Assembly: GCF_002443255.2 (NCBI RefSeq)
Contig: NW_019211455.1
Span: 40,777,449-40,841,448, forward strand
Length of the DNA: 64,000 nucleotides
Origin: Varroa destructor
Lineage: Eukaryota > Arthropoda > Arachnida > Mesostigmata > Varroidae
Direction of reading: 5' to 3'
In this document: positions 50,401 through 61,591 of the stretch, in pieces
How the letters are laid out: each line of letters begins with the position of its first letter
How positions within the stretch are numbered: position 1 is the stretch's first letter
Position numbers and translations under genes: made by a program
Notes under the pieces: model-generated
Databases searched by the model: none
The model's input: the letters and a program-made list of their open reading frames with translations, nothing else
What the model was told of the DNA's origin: nothing

Positions 50401-52432
50401 ATGCACAGTAACACTACCAACATGATCCAATTTATTACATTAATAAATATTTAATTTCCTATAAGAGTAGCATATGGAGAAATGTTCATATTCTCACGGT
50501 TAAACTGTTCTACACGATATGAATATTTTGCCATTGAGTATCCCTACCCTTTTCTCGTTGAGAAGAGCTACATTTTGAGGTTGGTCTGCCAAATTATGAT
50601 AAAACTATAGAGTAGTCAAAGCCTTCCAGTCACTAAAAAGTCAGTGTTTTACGGCCGCAGACCTTTCTCATCGAAGCTGATGAACGACCTTCACCTGATT
50701 CAATAGCAGGCCAAGAGCCTGCCAAAAGAACTATGCGAATGAATTCTCTCTATCTGCATATAACTGGCCAGTATGTGACCCAACCGGGAATGCATGGGTC
50801 ATACCGCTAGATTGATGCCATTTTTGGACCGTCGATATACCCCTATCGAGACCCGAATGAGAGACGTTTTAATCATATAGATTACGAGGAACATAAAGGA
50901 CCTATAATAAAGAAGTACAAAATGAGGTGTTACCCAGATGGGCGAACATATTGTGATTCTAAACAGGGATTCAACAGATATTGAAACAAGAATCATTTTT
51001 CGATTGGCTGTACCCGTTTTTGCTTCACCTCGTATTATGTTATCATAGATACTTTTGCTTAGTTTCCAATAGTACAACTATGTAATTATATGAGATAATT
51101 ATGCTCGCAGAGTGTTTTTTAATATCAAATAGTTATTCAGTTGTTTAGTCACACTCTATTGTACAACACAAGCGCTGCAAAGAGATGATACCTTGCCACT
51201 GCTGACCTGGGCATATAAACCGTGTACAACATTACAGCTGGGCCGTCGCTGAAATCCGTCGCGTAGTGAAGCTTGATCTCGTAAATGAAGTGTCCCTTGA
51301 GCCACGCGACATGCTAATATAACTATGTATTAGACGTAGGGCTAGAATTGTTTAGCTGGATTGGTACCCTATGTTAACATTAGATATATTGCAAAATCAA
51401 TATGCGCTGTATAATCGGATTATAACTGGATCATCGGATCAATGATAGTTGTTTGCACAAAACCGCCGAAAAAGTAGATTCTGAATGCCGTCACCAGTGT
51501 GTTATTTCGTAGTAATGAGGGCGTTCACGCGTACTGGCCTGCGTAAAGGGACAATTCACAAGGATATTTAATTCCTCTCAGTTTGGTGACAACAAAACCG
51601 TTGTAACTGACTAATCGAGTTCTATCATGCTGTATGGCGAAGAAGCGGAGTCACAGCGAGTAATCGTGGCGATGGGTATCAGCAAGGACAGCAACCATTT
51701 CGTGGCCTACAACATTGTATCTTTTGTTATCTAACAAATAGGCCATCAAAGGAAAGGCAGGGGATAGCCCCCTTTATTTTTTGCCTAAGACTTAAGTTGG
51801 CGTCATATCGTAATCGCACAAATGCTTTGATTCATTTTGTCACCTATTAGAGGGTACTTTTAAGAGGAAAGGACATCCACTGTGGTCCGTAACACGAATT
51901 CGCTAACAAATTTTTACGACAACCACCCTTGTTAGATCAGTCGTCCTCGATGACTTTAAAGGATGATATCGTTTTACCCAGTTATACAGCATTTGATCTT
52001 TTTGCAGTTAGCAGCTCTACATGTAAAACAACGCTACTGTCGCACTGGGCTAGTTGAAAAGGGCGTTATTGTTTTTATCATCAGCACAGCCACCATCGAA
52101 CGTAAAAAACATCGAGCCGCCGCATGAAATGACAGTGAAAATCCATAGCAATATAAATACGAAGACTCGACATTTCCCCACTGGTATTCCCGTCTAGACA
52201 AGGTGATACACACACGGACACATTTGCTACCGCGAGACGGAGTTTACTCTAGGGGTTACGAACGAACGCTTTAAGATAGTATAATGCTATCTGACTTTGA
52301 GTAGAGGAAATTGAGCTGGTGAATTAGGTGGGACTTGACTGAAAAAAAAAGACCTGGCTCTTTATTGAGCTTTTTTCGCATAGTTCCTGTTTACAGGGTC
52401 AGCATGTTAAATTAGATCAAAACAAAAGGTAA

Positions 52433-53031
52433 ATGAAGGCTGAGGAGCATGCGCGTCGTTTAGATAAAAACAACAACAACAACAACAACAAAAGTGTTTT
52501 AAGGATTTTCCAGGTAAGAATTTCATTAAACCCTTAGTTTTTAATATCAACAAAACCCTTTGTAAATATGTTAACAAATAGGTATATATGCTAGATACAT
52601 ATATAGTAATGTTTCCTGAATATGATCTTTTTTTAATTATTTCTGATCAGATGCATTGGTCTAACCTTTGTCACGTCACAGATGCTCTTAACCAACAAGA
52701 GCAACAAGGCAATTCCACATACAAAATAAAACACAATTTCAGAAAAACTCCGTTCACTTTAACTTACGCTCCATCCTTCGTTGTGGATGCGCAAGCGAAC
52801 GATACATTTAATACCACTACTTCCACTAAGTGTAAACTTAATTCATATTTTGTACCCGGCAAAGCCCAGTTAGAGCACGCTAGTGCTTTCAGGAAAAATA
52901 ATTCATCTAATCCTATCGTCATTTATTACAACTACGGCTATAAAGGGTCTCTTTCACGCGGATCAGTGTCTGGTCAGGAGTCGGTCAGTCGTCGCGATGG
53001 CAAGGCTACATGTTCAGGGTTAGAGCTGTGA
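52433..53031 (+). CDS. Candidate two-exon gene, 153 residues, unknown function
   Basis: Exon 1: ATG 52433 (GGTAAATGA) to 52513, 27 codons with a run of seven Asn from an AAC repeat, donor CAG|GTAAGA. Intron 137 bp with a strong 3' end (tttttttaattatttctgatcag). Exon 2: 52651 to TGA 53029-53031, 126 codons in the same phase; the longest open frame in the window covers it. The product is polar, with several N-x-S/T sites and Gln- and Ser-rich patches. No signal peptide or membrane segment is visible. The start, splice sites and phase agree, but I recognise no homologue and the AAC repeat could be a plain microsatellite. Confidence 0.4.
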
Positions 53032-53586
53032 TCAACCCAATAATTACTATTAGACACAGCGAAAGAGGTCACACTTACAGTTTGTGGGCTGCTTTCGTAA
53101 CTTCTATCTGAGTAGAGATCGGAGCTTTAGGTATATTAAGCAACTACGCAAGCGTATGCAAATAGTCACTGGGCCATCGTATCTCCGAGATAAGCAGCCC
53201 TCTCAGACCAAGCAAACAGCAACAAAGCCATACAAGGGGTTTCATTGGCAGGCCTCGACATCCAATGCTCTACAATAGAGCTGCACTGTACATATGTGCG
53301 GTGGTTGCTTCTGTGGGATGCAGGACACCACATGTTAGCTCACCTGGTCCGATGAGACCAATAAGCTTTTTTTGCTGTTTCGACCCGTCGTCTGGTCAAC
53401 ACCGCCGCCGATGCACAACATGAACAGGCAACTGGTCCCGGATGACTGCGCCCGAGAGTTGATTGACGTACTAAATGTATACCGAATAGGTTCAGTGCGC
53501 GAATGGTCGCACAATCTTAGTATGACTTCTATATCAATTAATAGATGTACAGCGGACAAAATTGAGCCATTTTATAATGTACTCAC

Positions 53587-53624
53587 CTGCACAGGGCCAG
53601 ACTCCGGGTTCCGGTCTGAGCCAT
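53587..53624 (-). CDS. Candidate short first exon
   Basis: ATG 53624-53622 in an excellent Kozak context (CAGCATGG) opens 12 codons (MAQTGTRSLALC) and ends at AG|GTGAGT. A second perfect minus-strand donor, CAG|GTGAGC, ends an open frame at 53344, which could be exon 2 (about 53516-53344, including INSRAQSSGTSCLFM). The acceptor for it (tcatactaag) is poor. The minus reading competes with a plus-strand reading of the same DNA (53411-53476). Confidence 0.3.
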
Positions 53625-53718
53625 GCTGTCTGCTGTTGCTGATAGTGTGGGCTAGGTTGATAGGTGACCGGTTTTGATGTGATGTTATTGTTGCTTTTGA
53701 GGTTTCTTTTGTTTGTAG

Positions 53719-53799
53719 GATTTTTGTTCTATCCTTTCGATTGCTGAAAAGTCGCCGGAGCAGATGGGCAGACTCTTTGAGGCCAGTCGGAACAACGAG
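53719..53799 (+). CDS. Candidate internal exon, 27 codons
   Basis: A good acceptor (ggtttcttttgtttgtag) and a GAG|GTATTA donor bound 27 open codons reading DFCSILSIAEKSPEQMGRLF and onward, helical in pattern. Seven bases later another plus frame, offset by one base, stays open to about 53980 and reads YTDVELTDEALELCLNTARC. The 36-bp interval to its acceptor-like site is too short for an ordinary intron, so the two may be one exon broken by a frameshift. Unknown protein. Confidence 0.25.
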
Positions 53800-54401
53800 G
53801 TATTAGGTGCGATCTGATGTCTTCCCTGGCTTTAGCCACTACACAGACGTGGAGCTCACCGATGAGGCATTGGAACTCTGTCTAAACACCGCTCGATGTT
53901 TTTTGGACTCACGATGGCCAACCATGTATTTATTCACACGAGACGCAACACGCCACGAAAACCAGCAGGACAAATAGCGCACACGCCAAAGCTAACTGAC
54001 ACGCACAACACGAATAAGATACCACACACGGACACGGGTATACAGAAATACCCACTCGGTCTGATAGTAGGCGATCAGCCGGTACCAGTCACCTAATCAC
54101 ATTAGTAGCTCAGCATATCGCATTCCCAGCCGACGAACCAAGTGAAGACTGACCAGCCGAGCCGACAAACAAAGTTCCTTACTCTCTGCCTCTCTCTATC
54201 GGTGGCCTTTATCCTGTATCGGTGACATGTTCTATGTCAGACACAAATACCGCGCAGGCCGAGGCCAGTAGTCCACACTGCGTGTCACACAGACACAACT
54301 AGAGCCCACCAGGGAACGCGACAGTCTCCAGCAGGAGCACTGTTATCGACTGCTGCTACGGCGGCTGTTAGCGGTCGTTGCTCGTGTCGTATCAGGTATA
54401 T

Positions 54402-54645
54402 ATGGCGGAGAGTGAGTTCTTCAACACTCGGGGCCCTCGTTACCCTAAGATCACAATAGCTTTCTGGCCATACACTCAAATAGTAGCAGCAGCAGTGACC
54501 GCCACGAAAGGAACTTCTAGCAGTGTCTGTTCGTTCCCATTAGCTAAACTGCACACAGGCTCAAAATGAATGCAAGGCGGGGTCATGCGCGCGGACAGAG
54601 GACCAGACATCGCCGTGAAACCCAGTAGTATCTTGCAACTGAGAG
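54402..54645 (+). CDS. Candidate first exon preceded by an in-frame small ORF
   Basis: ATG 54402 (TATATATGGCGG) opens 55 codons that close at TGA 54567-54569. The very next codon is ATG (54570), in the same frame, and opens 25 codons (start MQGGVMRADRGPDIAVK) to AG|GTAAGT, a perfect donor at 54646. Either the first ORF is an upstream ORF regulating the second, or the two are one coding exon interrupted by a single TGA (readthrough, sequencing error or decay). Later exons are not identified. Confidence 0.3.
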
Positions 54646-55534
54646 GTAAGTGCGCGCTAACCGTGCTACTAACATAACTCTCGTTTTCGAAGGTAAAGCT
54701 TACATCGATGAAAAATGAAATTTTAAACATTATCATCTATTGTTAGAACATGCATATAATGGTATACGTACCAAGATTGATGTTATGCATTTTGCATATT
54801 ACCAATCTGTAGGAACAGAGTGCGCTGGATTATTTCTAACTTGTGCTGTCATAGCATAGCTAAACACGGCATTCTGTCGGGAGCGAAGACCGCGACAGTA
54901 CAAGTCACTAGAAAGGCGGATCTACGGGAACGTTCGATCGTCTCTGGTATGTTCTCTAGCAGTATCAGCACTGAAGACCATATATTATCCAACAATTGCA
55001 GCTATTTATTGAAACCAGTGTCACATATTGTTCGATAAGCAAAGTATATTCGAAGCCAGACGCGTAATTCGAGCCGCCGATTCTATGAGACTGTTCGTGT
55101 CAATGTTACTGTTAGTGGCGATGTTCGAGTGGTTTTTCCGGTAAATCGTCCCCGAAAGGCTTAAGTAAACGTTGCATGCGTACTAAAGCAAGCATTCCTA
55201 TACGATATAATAATATTGTCAATAGCGACGTTCTTTACGATGTCGTTAGTATGGTTGTCATGAATGGGAACAACTACGGAACCGGACTGAGCTTTAACCA
55301 TAAACTGTTCGTTGTAAAAACTTAGCTAAGTCAAACAGCTAAAATGGTCCTACCTAACATCTGTCTCATGCTTAACAAGAAACGACTGAAAGACTACTTA
55401 TCAGTATCAAATACCTGACCCCACTGCAGTTTTTCATGCTAGAATTAGCTATGATTTATTAGAAAAGGTCTTGCACATCATTTCCTTAATATTATTATCT
55501 CCAACGTTGGGCTACACATATACGCCAAACGCAC

Positions 55535-55744
55535 ATGAAACTAGGACGTTATCTTTGGGCGCTGACAATATTAGCATTATTGGACTCGCTCGCCACGACG
55601 CCACCCTCGAGTCACTCTTCTTTTTTGGTCTTGAAAACCAGAGCCAGATCGACGCCGTTACGTTATAGTTTTCACCAGCTAGTTTTCAAAAAAGACCCTC
55701 TTTTTACTGTTCACTTCAATCATTTTTCTCAAAAATTTTTCTAA
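55535..55744 (+). CDS. Possible small secreted protein, 69 residues
   Basis: ATG 55535 to TAA 55742-55744 in one exon. Residues 1-20 have a positive start, a hydrophobic core and small residues before a plausible cleavage site (LDSLATTPP). The remainder is basic and Phe-rich, with no cysteines. A second plus frame overlaps it and is also open, so codon evidence is not decisive. No homologue recognised. Confidence 0.2.
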   Translation: MKLGRYLWALTILALLDSLATTPPSSHSSFLVLKTRARSTPLRYSFHQLVFKKDPLFTVHFNHFSQKFF

Positions 55745-57517
55745 ATGCTTGCGGTGGGACGAATTTGCTTTCCTCTATTTATGATTGCATATAGCCTTCG
55801 CCGTAACTTCAGCCTCTGTTTCGCTGTTTCACCATCGAATAATGAATGAGACGATAGCAGCTGCCGACAGATAGGGACAGGGTAACTAGAATCCAGCATA
55901 TATCGAACGGACACTTAGCTAGTTACCAAGTGATCGCGCCAAGCGAGTCGAGACGGTCAGGTGTGGGTACGAACAGAAAAAGATAACCTCTGACTAATAA
56001 TTATACACCAGAGATGAAGGCCATGTATACCAAAGGAAACTTGTTCCTTTTCTGTTGATTCTCTCCAAGCTAGCGTTACCCGCGCGGCATAACTACTGCA
56101 TTCATCATTCGATCTTTGGATCGGTGCTGTTTATCAGATAGTTTGGTTCGCATATATTTTGGGACATATCATACGACGAGACCGCTTACGTGTATAACCT
56201 CATAGAATGGGCATAGGTAAAAGTGAAAGAGTTGATTACTTTTCCTATTGGAGTTGGGACACGCAAGGATTTTCGTGGCCGGCTTGAAAACAACGCGTAA
56301 TAAAGCCTGCATGTCCTATACATAGATATAGGGAGAATCGAACGTGCTAGCGCTTGATTGCAATCTGAACCCCATTGCGAAGGCGCGATGTTATCTATAA
56401 TAGATAAACTAAAGAACAGGCATCGAATACTGTTTGGGGTGGTTTAGTATAGAGGTCTATATAATCGATCCGCACAGAACTGTACCATTTGTTGAAGAAC
56501 GCTAACTCAACGTAATTAAGCTTTTTATCGATTTCGCTATAGATCAGGTCGATGCAAATAACTTTACAGTTATTGACCAATTGTAAAGCTGTTTGATTTT
56601 TCTTAACCGATCTGCAAGTTTGTTCTTCATTAGAAGCAATCTCGACGAAGTGTTTCATCGGATGATGTGTCCACAGCTCATTAAATCGCTCATCGCAGAG
56701 TGAACGTTTCTCATAAATCGTAACCTATCACTCTGAGATGAACTAACCGATGCCCATTTGTTGGTCAACAAGTGACCACTCGTTGACGCCGTCACTACTT
56801 AACGCTGATGTGGGAGGAAGTACAATGTTGAGCAAATGATTTCCACTACGGATACCTATACCAAATACTTTTGTGGTTTAGTTATAAACACATCATTACA
56901 TACCGCCTATCGCTAGCGGATATAGTAGTAATTTGACAACCTACTAAACGTGAGTCATCACGAAAAAACACTGTGCATTGTCACCGACGGAACTATTCTA
57001 ATTTCACTAAGTGTTCCGCATTATTACAAGTAAAATTATTTGTAAAATAGTCCACTTAATAAGCTAACGGTTCCAAGGGTTTAACGCTAATAGAGGATAA
57101 GACTTGGCCGCTTCACGAACCGTTTCACTTCATATCCTGAGAAATTTAAATCCATAGGATATCCCGCTTGATTTCTCATCCAAGCAATACTTGGCTAATA
57201 TATTTCGATTACACACTCTCAAGCGCTTTGATGCGCGTCTATGACACGTGAATTTTAAACTCAACAGCAATCCCAACAGACATATATAGGTTCTTGCAAA
57301 GATTAATGCAGCTCTGGTGTCTTGAAGACAGGAAAAAGAACATAAAGAGTATATGGCAAATCCAAGCCATGACCGAAGTACGTTCATGATATGCAGATAA
57401 CAATCGATTCTGAAGCCTCGAAACAGGTTTCAAGTTGGCATTATTATAGTTAATAAGGGGAGGAAATACATAAGGGTATTTAATATACACTATCGTAACG
57501 TAAACGTAGAATTGTAA

Positions 57518-57538
57518 CAGCAGCAGCAGCAGCAGCAG
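57518..57538 (+). repeat. (CAG)7 trinucleotide repeat
   Basis: Seven CAG units. I see no convincing coding frame around them. Confidence 0.9.
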
Positions 57539-60354
57539 CTGTACGTTATTTGGAAACGTTGCCGTCTTGCAGCCCGTTATTGTTAAGATTATTTTTTTGC
57601 GTCTCTATACAAAACCGAACAATTTTCCTAAGGAACTAGCGAAGGACAAACGCCTTGATTGCTAAAGCTATCATCGACGCGCATACATATGTATAGATAA
57701 TCAGTTGTCTATAGAATTGACTTGACGCCATCTTATAATAACCTCCATTGATCTAAAAGTTTTCAGTGATTCACCCTATGAAAAAGCCCAGAAGAATCGA
57801 AATATATTCAATGAAACAGGATCCATTAAGACCAGCGAATGCCGTTTCAAGATCCACCAGTGACACATCGTATACGGTCTATGTGAATAAATAATAAAAA
57901 AACATATATAGAGATATGCTTGTCGTTGATATGAACGAGCCAATTTCAAACCATGTGAATTAACCGTGGAGCGGTGGACCTTTCTGTCCTGCTCAGGTGT
58001 TATAAATACCGTCACTTAGCAGCTTCTTAAGAAATGATGCAGTCGATAGATGGTTAGCCGACGGTCCTACATATAATCTAATTTGACTCTTCTTTTTTTC
58101 GTTTGATTAGAAAGTTGTGATTCAAATTTTCTTTTCGTACGTATGACTCCGCTAACTCGGCTGTTCAATTAAGTAACATCTCAAGCTGTAAGAAACAACT
58201 ACTGAATTCTGAAAGCAGGCATCTAGACGCATTTTGATACAAAGTGCACCATTTTTTTTGCGCCAAAAAAAGGATAGAACTACATTTGCGGTATACTTCA
58301 CAGCAAGCTGCCTGGTTTTTGTTAAACTATTCGCCGCGGTTGGCATTAATGATAGGCAGAGCTTGCGTAAACTATTTGAAGCCCGGCCACTTTGCTCTCT
58401 GGCACGAACGACTACAAAGGGTTCGTTAAAATCTTTGCTACGTTACGATGACGTACAGTTACGACGGTTCTGTTCTTTCCAAATAGATCAATTATTTCCT
58501 ACTACTCTAGTGGTTTATTGATATTTTCAAAAAAGACTCTAAGAAAGAATCTAATTCCTGGACGATACGCAGTCTTGCTTGCCCCTCATGACTTTGATTT
58601 GCTGCGTAATTTTGGATCGTTCGCACTATAGGCCCGGAATCGACATCGCGTACGGGCACATGCAATTCCGATAATTTAACATGTTAGTGTTTTTCCGCCT
58701 GCTACTTAAGCCGTCAGGCATTGCTTTACACGCGTCTTGCTAGATCTATTTTGGTTTTTATCTAATGATAGCACTTCATTCGTCACAGTACGACACAGGG
58801 ACCTGCTGTCGACGGTGAAATAGCAACCCGCAATGGCCGCATTCTCATGATTACGCTGCCAACATATTCAAAGAGATGCGCATTGATCACCTAACCTAAA
58901 TCTGATCACCTTTAATGGAGTAAATTTAAATGAGTTATCAACCAAATTTGGGCCGTGAGCTTTCTATCAGATTTTGTTCCACGGAGCTCTGTGTACCGCG
59001 TTGACGTACTAGTCCAGATGATACCATTAATGTACATTTAGCTCAATACTGTCATAAAATACTGTTGACCAATACAAACCTAGTCGTATTACTACCTGGC
59101 ATTGGCTGTCTGTTCATAATGTATGGTATACTTTTTGCGAGATAGTTTCTTGCGTCAGTTGGTGCCCTGTCTCAACCGATACGCATTGTAGGATCCTAAC
59201 TCCGCTCCTACTGTAGAAAGCTTTAATAAAGCAAAAGCAATGCCTATTAAAAGCAATAAGTCAACGCAACGCAGTTTATTGGCACGATAAATAACTTTTT
59301 TTTTTTTTTTGTTTTAGCAGTTTCCTCGACATCAAGTGCGGCATCTATACAAACCTGAGAAGACATTGGCAAAGCTTTCATTCCATAGTATATATATATA
59401 TAGAAAGCACAAACTTTAAAAGGCCCAAACGCTGTCACCACCCAACAATGAATTAGGTATCGTTATATAGCTGGCGAAAAAAAAAACATATTTTCGCTGC
59501 ATCCAAATTATTTAGATATGTATTGACAGCGATATTTTACCACCCCAAATGTCAAATTAATCACTGTTGGCCATTGTGATTGGTATCAGTGGCGTCGTGC
59601 ACTTTCAGATACTGGATCCGTATACATAAGTCTGTTTGGGCGTAGAATAAGCCTTTCTTCAGATATGTTGCATCGTTTCTAAGGCAATTGGATAACAGCG
59701 AGGCATCGCTAACAATGCAGGCTTACTCAATATTTACACAGAGCAATAGACAAGTAAACTGGTACTGCGCGGATCCCAACTGTGGGAATTACGTGAAAAC
59801 TGTACTCTTTTTTTTTTTTTTTGTATAAATTCACAACTTTCAAAAATCATAGGAGATTAAGTACTTACTTCGAATACTATCATCTGATGGAGAGAATCAT
59901 TTTGTTCTATTCAAGTAATAGCTGTTTTGATTAAAGGGAACAGATGTTTTGATACTGAGTGTAATTCGAAGCTCGATTTGGCGTCATTGTGATTAAATCG
60001 GTCCATTCGAACTAATTAATTTTACATTTTTAGTTCACTTCTGTATTTTTCTAGTTTGTAGTAGTAGCACAGTGAAACCCGAATGCGATAGATGGCTAAA
60101 AGCGGAATGAAAACCTTTTCTGATGCAAGGTGGGAAACAACCGCGTAAGGCTTACCATAATACGGAAGGGTTTTTTCATGTAAAGAAGCGTAGATTTTGC
60201 TTAATCTGGACCATTTAAATACTTTTAACTTCAACCACTGATTTTATACCTTTTTTTTTACATTTTATTTATACATTAGCTAAGCATTCATTCAAATATT
60301 TAGCCCTTTCAACAAGAAGTATACTGTGTTTACACATGGTTCCTGCCATAGCTT

Positions 60355-60412
60355 TTGTTACGTGTTTCTGGGTTTAGTAAGTAAATACGTTACCGCTGCA
60401 CCGTAATGGGTA
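60355..60412 (-). repeat. tRNA-derived SINE fragment, copy 3
   Basis: On the minus strand GGTGCAGCGGTAACGTATTT (from 60402) continues as ACTTACTAAACCCAGAAACA. It aligns with the 32.5-kb copy at about 24 of 30 core positions, with one deletion in the A-box region. No B-box is clear, so the copy is truncated or decayed. Confidence 0.4.
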
Positions 60413-61060
60413 GAGTCTGGATAGTTTAATCCAAACTAAATGCTTTGTCGTCTCGTAAACTTGTTTTTCACCACTTTAAAGTAAAATGCTGAACGCTTTT
60501 TATGCATTTGAACTTTCGTAAAGCGATTTCAAGATATTTTCCGAAAACATGGCGTTCATGCACATGATTTACGGTTATTAATTATCCCTTTATGTAAATA
60601 AGGTTAGGTTCATTTTCAGACAGAACACTCACCATTTTGCATAAGCGAAGCATGGCGAACGCTTAACCTTGTTCTAGCGTAAAACGTTTCTTAACGTCCC
60701 AGCGTTAGCGATGCTAGATGGTAAATAAAAATTCACAGGTTTTGCTCGGAAGTCACCTTGTCTGCAACAAGGAAATTCGGGGCGATGTAGCCCTTCGCTA
60801 TAAAAAAATATTCCGACAGATATTAGAACATACTATTAACGATTAACACAAATACTTACAAACCTGACATACAGATTTACAAGCTGCTTGAGATATAGCC
60901 CTACAGATCGATGGCGGGTAGCGACATAGTACTGCTTATTGAAAGTGCTTAAAAAGGTACTCATCATTTGCTCATGTGTTTTGTGCCAGTTATAATAGAA
61001 CAGTAGCTAGTTCAACCAAAACGACGCAAACACCTTCATATTTCTTAAATTATGACACAT

Positions 61061-61066
61061 TTTATT
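61061..61066 (-). promoter_or_regulatory. Possible polyadenylation signal of the SNIP1 homologue
   Basis: AATAAA on the minus strand, about 530 nt (plus the unknown true length of the gap) after the stop codon at 61592. Confidence 0.3.
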
Positions 61067-61079
61067 TACACGATAGAAC

Positions 61080-61082
<3 letters not shown>

Positions 61083-61112
<30 letters not shown>
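61083..61112. repeat. (AT)n microsatellite
   Basis: 30 bp of alternating T and A, about 350 bp before the second assembly gap. Confidence 0.9.
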
Positions 61113-61114
<2 letters not shown>

Positions 61115-61464
61115 TATCTGCCGTAGTTCGAGCAGCAGAATGCTTTCGAGCTGTTTTCGCTAAACTCTACTTTTTATTTACCTTTCTGCCAAGTTCTATC
61201 TCTTATGAAACTTTTTGCAAACAGTATACATGTCCATTCAGTCGTCTACTCTGAGTTAGTTCTTCGGTCATTGCAAAGATGGCTGCTGGTGATTTTCAAA
61301 CCGGCGATTCTGGAGCAAATATAACATCTGCCTATAATTCTTTCCAGATTACTGCCGCTGTCATGCAGGACGTACAACTATTCGGCTCATGTGCACTTCT
61401 TATGTTTTCCCACTAACTAAATACATATGAAGTCATATAGCATATTGATCCATGCATGCATATA

Positions 61465-61564
61465 NNNNNNNNNNNNNNNNNNNNNNNNNNNNNNNNNNNN
61501 NNNNNNNNNNNNNNNNNNNNNNNNNNNNNNNNNNNNNNNNNNNNNNNNNNNNNNNNNNNNNNNN
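61465..61564. other. Assembly gap (100 N)
   Basis: Exactly 100 N, flanked by ATAT-rich sequence on both sides. It lies in the 3' UTR of the SNIP1 homologue, 27 nt after the stop codon, so no coding sequence is lost. Confidence 0.99.
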
Positions 61565-61591
61565 ATATAGAACCATTTAGATATACGATAT

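Larger units (their letters stand above)
39371..52432. other. 13 kb with no recognised gene apart from the 40.4-kb exon candidate
   Basis: Mostly AT-rich. Coding-like patches: 43612-43205 (minus, 136 codons open after an acceptor-like ccgcag, balanced codon use); 44054-43952 (minus, ATG, hydrophobic start, ends at G|GTGAGG); 47936-47883 (minus, 18 codons including KLLIAFEDADRN, ends at CAG|GTGAGT). A near-perfect hairpin is at 47387-47439. None of the patches matches a family I know. Confidence 0.35.
54646..61464. other. Intergenic or intronic region without a recognised gene
   Basis: A plus-strand ATG frame at 55535-55744 starts with a textbook signal-peptide pattern (MKLGRYLWALTILALLDSLA) and runs 69 codons to TAA. 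Otherwise I see only short chance ORFs, a (CAG)7 run at 57518-57538, T runs near 59300 and 59809, a SINE-like fragment near 60.4 kb and an AT repeat at 61083-61112. Confidence 0.4.
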
